Shown here: one piece after another, positions 60,301-64,000 of the stretch
How the letters are laid out: every line of letters begins with the position of its first letter
Numbering within the stretch: the stretch's first letter is position 1
Assembly: GCA_004764695.1 (NCBI GenBank)
Contig: SMSO01000036.1
Location: 1,136,001-1,200,000 of the forward strand
Reading direction: 5' to 3'
Length of the DNA stretch: 64,000 bases
From: Schizochytrium sp. TIO01
Taxonomy: Eukaryota > Sar > Bigyra > Thraustochytrida > Thraustochytriidae
Translations under genes and position numbers: made by a program
Notes under the pieces: generated by a model
Told to the model about the DNA's origin: nothing
What the model saw: the letters and a program-made list of their open reading frames with translations, nothing else
Databases searched by the model: none

Positions 60301-60842
60301 ACAGAACCACATTTCAAGATTTACCAGAAGGAAGTAGTAAGTTATTGTTTACTATAAGTATCAAAAGAACAGGGTAATGTACTCTGTGACTTAAAGAGAA
60401 GCCAACATCAATTGTATCATGCAAAAGAATGAGATTGTTTATTTCTCGTTTCAATTTTCAATTTGTTTATTTACCATGAACGTGGCAGAAAATATGCTGA
60501 AAATTGAAAATTAAAACGCGCACTTCAGACCGTAGGGTTGCCCCACCCGACTGTTTATATATTTGTTTTGCGTGGTCGCTTCTCTCCTTAGGAATACATA
60601 TCAATATGAGGAAAGCAAAAGGGATCGCTGTAGCACGTAAGTTTGTAAGTTAGTTGTTACTTCTAACACTTTCAAGTTTTAAAACGCTGAACAAATTAAG
60701 AAACAAAATGACAAACAAAAAAAAGAGTAGTACTTAGCTTATAGAAACGTTTTGAAATAGTTTGGCAAAATCAATTCTCGCATCAAAATAAAAAGAAGCA
60801 TTGCATATTGGTACAGAGAAGCAAACGCGGCCAAAAATAATG

Positions 60843-63800
60843 TTAAGTTTCATGAAATACGAAAAGACCTGTATTACGGGGATTCAATTTGTGTTGCTGT
60901 AATGTCTCCTCAGTTGCCAGACGAGATACAAGCAAGCTTTGCAATTTGACAAGCTGCTCCCTTGCACGGTGTGTGATATTGCTACACTTGGAAAGATCTA
61001 GCATTGAGAGACTAGATCTTGCATTCGATTCGAGAGCTTGGACAAACATTCCCACTGCAACCTGTGTAATCTGTGTTCCTGTAAGAGATAGGGTTTCAAG
61101 GTTGATATTGATTTTTAGTTCATCACGTATCGAAAGAACCCCTGCATCGGATATTTTATTATTTCCTAGGAAAAGTTCTTTGAGAGTCCCTAATCCACGC
61201 GCGCCTATGGAAAGTGCCCCCTCGTCACTAATATTGTTATTTTCGAGTGTGAGTGTCTTCAGACCCCTTGCTAGCGGTATACTTTGGGAAAAAGTCATAC
61301 AGCCTTCATTTCGAATATCGTTCCAGTCTAAGTATAGTTCACACAAGACCGTATTGACACGGAGCGCAAGTGCAAGACGATGGGCACCTTTTGCAGTTAT
61401 GCGGTTGTGTGAAAGGCGTATTGTCTTCAGATGGCAGTTTTTGCAGAGCATCTCCGCACAGGCTGTAGCTCCTACGTCCCCAACGTTATTGGAACATAGA
61501 TTAAGAATTTGAAGATGTCGCAAAGGATATTTTAAAAGTAGATCTGTACAGCCGCCTCCCCCTATTTGATTGTGACGAAGATCCAAGAGGGTAAGTTTAC
61601 AACAATCTTCTTTGCACTGAGCACATAAACCACAGAGGAGTTCGCATGGCCCAGGGCTGCCAAAAAGAGTTTCTGCAAGGATAAGAGCGCCTTTCTTTCG
61701 AATTCGATTACCTTTATTCCATGATCCAAAGTGAAGATTACGCAGCTGGGACTTGCTCTTGACAAATAGTGCATTCATGAGTTCAGGTATACACTTATCA
61801 CCAATTGAATTTCCTTCAAGATGCACCTCTGCAATATCAGCACGAGAAGAGAAAGCACAAGAAAGTATAGGCATATCTTCATCACCTAAATTACACTCTG
61901 CGCACCAAATCTCTCTATCACTGGGAATTCCTTTTGATATTTTTTTTGTTTTTGCGTCATACAACGGGCAAAACTGGGTCGCTTGAATAATACGCATTTT
62001 TTCTGCTTCTACGAAGGCAGCGTGTTGAGGAGTATCTTCGACAATCAGGGGGAGAGACATGGGCGGAAAAAGTTTTCTGATGCTTTCATCTGCCTCGTCA
62101 TCTGTGTTTTCTTCATCTGACTCAGTTTCATATTTAGAAGCAGGTTTATCACTATTTGTATACTCCTTTGTTGATGCAGATATTCTCTGAATAGATCGGT
62201 CCTGATCTTCGTAATTCTCCACTCGAGCTAAATTTCGCCTTGCGTTCCCTTTCTCTTGATGCGAGCTTGTTTCGAAAGAATGACCGTTCTGAAACCTAGA
62301 TTTCCGTCCACTATATTGAGGCACTTCAAAATCGAAATTGCGAATATCTACTATAGCACTCGTTTGTACACCGCTAATTATCTCTTCGATTATATCTAGG
62401 CACTCCAATGAAAGTTTACATTTTGCTGACGAAAGCGCTGGCAAGACTACATATGTTTGACGAAGATGAACAACGCATAACTGATCCTGTATATTCTTTG
62501 CAAGCGCCGAAGCAAATTCAAAACCTCCCAAGTTATGAAGCGCTTCTTCATTCAAGTCTAAAAGGAGAAGATTGGGCATTCGTGCGACGCAAGCTAAGAT
62601 TATGCCGGCATCATCTTTGTGAATGAGGACCTTGGAAGAGGCATACAAACGCAGAATTTGGGATGAGAAGTCAATGTTCCATCGGATTGTCTCGATGCTG
62701 AGTAGACGAGTCTCGACGTTTGGAACATTCCTAACTACATTTGCTGTTTCACTTAGCATGTGCTTTTCGTATTTCGAGCCTCCTCCAAAACTAACATGCA
62801 GAAACCAGATATTTTTAGCTTCACTAGCACCAAAGAATGCACAAAAAAGCTGATACACCCAATCACAATTGGATTTTGAGCGTTGGTAACGATGAATTTC
62901 AATCCAGCACGATACAAACGAATAGTCTTTTGTTTTTGCTTCACAGTCATCTGCAATTCTATCATCTCTGAGTTTTGGATTTCGCGATTCAAACTTTCGT
63001 TCAGAACGTAGCTTTTGGATTCCCTCCATCGCCCCTGGTCGTGCATGAGGTAGTTCACGGTATACAATAAAAATATCTCCTAAATATAGTTTTGCCAGCT
63101 TGGTATTCCGGGCAAGAAGAGGACATATCACCTGTGATGGGCTTATCGAAAATACCTTCAACGCTGGGTTCTTTCTAAAATCAACAGCCTCCAAGCCTAC
63201 ATGTGTAGGTAAAACATTTGCTAGAAACGACTCTATACACTTAGTCGATAAACGATTTGCACGGAGGTCAAGGTAACGCACTTGCGGGAGGTGCTCAAGA
63301 CTACTTAACAAGCGACTTCCAGCCTCCTCGTCGATGCAGCAATTTGGAAGCCTAATCTCAACAGAATGCTTCCATGCGCTCAGCATGAAGCCGTACTGCG
63401 AGATCTTCAAAGGGGTCTTGGAGGCAGAGTTTTGATGAATGCTGGTTCGTCGGTGTTTTTTTTCTGCTTTTAAACATTGCTCTTCAAGAGTAAATACAGC
63501 TTCACTTTGACCTATGCGACCAAGACTTTCTAAAACTTGATATGAAAAGCCTGAAGCTAGTCCATACTCCTTAGCATACGCCAAAGCCACTTCAACGTCC
63601 TCTGCGGCCAGACTATCAATGAAGCGACGTTTGAGCTTTTTGGTATTCCAAATTGACCGCTGTTCATTTAGATAAGCCATACTGCACCAACTGGACAGCA
63701 TACATAGTGTTAAGCAAATAATATATGGTACTGTCCATAAACCATTTACAGCAACTGCTATTGCTGTAACTAATGCACCGAAAATCTGTGCAGCACGATT

Positions 63801-64000
63801 ACCAGCTATCATGCTGTTTACACGGTGAGACCATGGCTTTCCGAAAAATGGTTGATGCAGTAAATGAAATAATAATAGCGGGATGCTATAAAGGAGCATG
63901 GCAATAACTGGAGCAAATGCTTCCCCTAATTCTGATAAATTTGCAAGAGCCTGGACCACAACGACCCATGTCTTGCACAAAAGATGAAGCCAATCGTAAC
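60843..64000 (-). CDS. Membrane protein with leucine-rich repeats (N-terminus outside the window)
   Basis: The frame is open to the window edge (about 1050 codons visible) and ends at 60843. The first visible part has several hydrophobic helices (FAPVIAMLLYSIPLLLFHLL, AAQIFGALVTAIAVAVNGLW, VPYIICLTLCMLSSWCSMAY), so this is the cytosolic C-terminal part of a multi-pass membrane protein. A linker with an acidic region (TESDEENTDDEADESI) separates an early LRR pair (VRYLDLRANRLSTKCIESFL) from a long run of ribonuclease-inhibitor-type repeats. Examples are LTLLDLRHNQIGGGGCTDLL, LKTIRLSHNRITAKGAHRLA and LKTLTLENNNISDEGALSIG. There is a cysteine-rich break (CELLCGLCAQCKEDCC). LRR fields of this type mediate protein contacts. 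The missing N-terminus could carry a signal peptide or ectodomain; family unknown. Confidence 0.75.
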   Translation of the reverse strand, partial: YDWLHLLCKTWVVVVQALANLSELGEAFAPVIAMLLYSIPLLLFHLLHQPFFGKPWSHRVNSMIAGNRAAQIFGALVTAIAVAVNGLWTVPYIICLTLCMLSSWCSMAYLNEQRSIWNTKKLKRRFIDSLAAEDVEVALAYAKEYGLASGFSYQVLESLGRIGQSEAVFTLEEQCLKAEKKHRRTSIHQNSASKTPLKISQYGFMLSAWKHSVEIRLPNCCIDEEAGSRLLSSLEHLPQVRYLDLRANRLSTKCIESFLANVLPTHVGLEAVDFRKNPALKVFSISPSQVICPLLARNTKLAKLYLGDIFIVYRELPHARPGAMEGIQKLRSERKFESRNPKLRDDRIADDCEAKTKDYSFVSCWIEIHRYQRSKSNCDWVYQLFCAFFGASEAKNIWFLHVSFGGGSKYEKHMLSETANVVRNVPNVETRLLSIETIRWNIDFSSQILRLYASSKVLIHKDDAGIILACVARMPNLLLLDLNEEALHNLGGFEFASALAKNIQDQLCVVHLRQTYVVLPALSSAKCKLSLECLDIIEEIISGVQTSAIVDIRNFDFEVPQYSGRKSRFQNGHSFETSSHQEKGNARRNLARVENYEDQDRSIQRISASTKEYTNSDKPASKYETESDEENTDDEADESIRKLFPPMSLPLIVEDTPQHAAFVEAEKMRIIQATQFCPLYDAKTKKISKGIPSDREIWCAECNLGDEDMPILSCAFSSRADIAEVHLEGNSIGDKCIPELMNALFVKSKSQLRNLHFGSWNKGNRIRKKGALILAETLFGSPGPCELLCGLCAQCKEDCCKLTLLDLRHNQIGGGGCTDLLLKYPLRHLQILNLCSNNVGDVGATACAEMLCKNCHLKTIRLSHNRITAKGAHRLALALRVNTVLCELYLDWNDIRNEGCMTFSQSIPLARGLKTLTLENNNISDEGALSIGARGLGTLKELFLGNNKISDAGVLSIRDELKININLETLSLTGTQITQVAVGMFVQALESNARSSLSMLDLSKCSNITHRAREQLVKLQSLLVSRLATEETLQQHKLNPRNTGLFVFHET

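Larger units (their letters stand above)
58383..60551. mobile_element. Putative DNA transposon with about 35-base terminal inverted repeats, 2.17 kb
   Basis: Left end 58383-58420 and right end about 60512-60551 are inverted copies. Both read GGTGGGGCAACCC, then a four-to-five-base variable stretch, then TCTGAAGTGCGCGTTTT, with about five mismatches overall. The first part can itself fold (GGGG-CAA-CCCC). The interior has a second, nested inverted repeat, AT-rich tandem repeats and decayed coding pieces, but no intact transposase. I could not see a target-site duplication, so the exact ends and superfamily are open. It is most likely non-autonomous. Confidence 0.6.

Overview
This window is nuclear DNA from a unicellular eukaryote. 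Genes lie on both strands with no operons. Reading frames are very long and mostly intronless (one of about 9 kb), and the few introns I can place are short with GTAAGT donors and YAG acceptors. A central-apparatus flagellar protein, a RAB23-type GTPase and a PDE6D-type prenyl-binding protein point to a flagellated cell. A PH-domain MAP kinase, an SCP2-FYVE-ABC1 fusion, a membrane peroxidase and large leucine-rich-repeat membrane proteins would fit a stramenopile such as a thraustochytrid. That assignment is inference; no rRNA or other marker in the window settles it.

Layout. 1-418: 3' end of an unknown gene. 728-9796 (-): CFAP54-like giant. 10265-12725 (+): membrane-anchored heme peroxidase. 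12924-13355 (-): fatty-acid-binding-protein-like gene. 14514-15224 (+): secreted DsbA-like thioredoxin-fold protein. 15225-17535: non-coding, rich in microsatellites. 17536-19191 (+): PH-MAPK, read across two opposite one-base frameshifts. 19671-23408 (-): Treslin/TICRR-like replication-initiation factor. 24962-26596 (+): CDH1/FZR1-type APC/C activator. 27345-28509 (-): RAB23-like GTPase with two introns. 29146-29901 (+): PDE6D-like protein, head to head with RAB23. 30306-32354 (-): BTB-LRR protein. 32956-34500 (+): secreted-ectodomain seven-TM protein. 34926-39513: twelve apparently identical tRNA-Ile(AAT) genes in two clusters. 39950-46417 (+): giant SANT/Myb-type protein. 47533-51990 (+): SCP2-FYVE-TM-ABC1 kinase-beta-lactamase fusion. 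51991-60842: repeat-rich island with inverted repeats, a damaged P-loop NTPase gene and decayed coding tracts. 60843-64000 (-): C-terminal part of a membrane LRR protein, open at the window edge.

Functional links. CFAP54 (motility), RAB23 (ciliary trafficking) and PDE6D (a chaperone for prenylated ciliary cargo) form a flagellar theme. The Treslin-like protein and CDH1 are divergently arranged cell-cycle genes: origin firing under CDK control and APC/C activation in G1. The 52-60.8 kb island is the one clear accessory region and looks transposon-derived and largely decayed.
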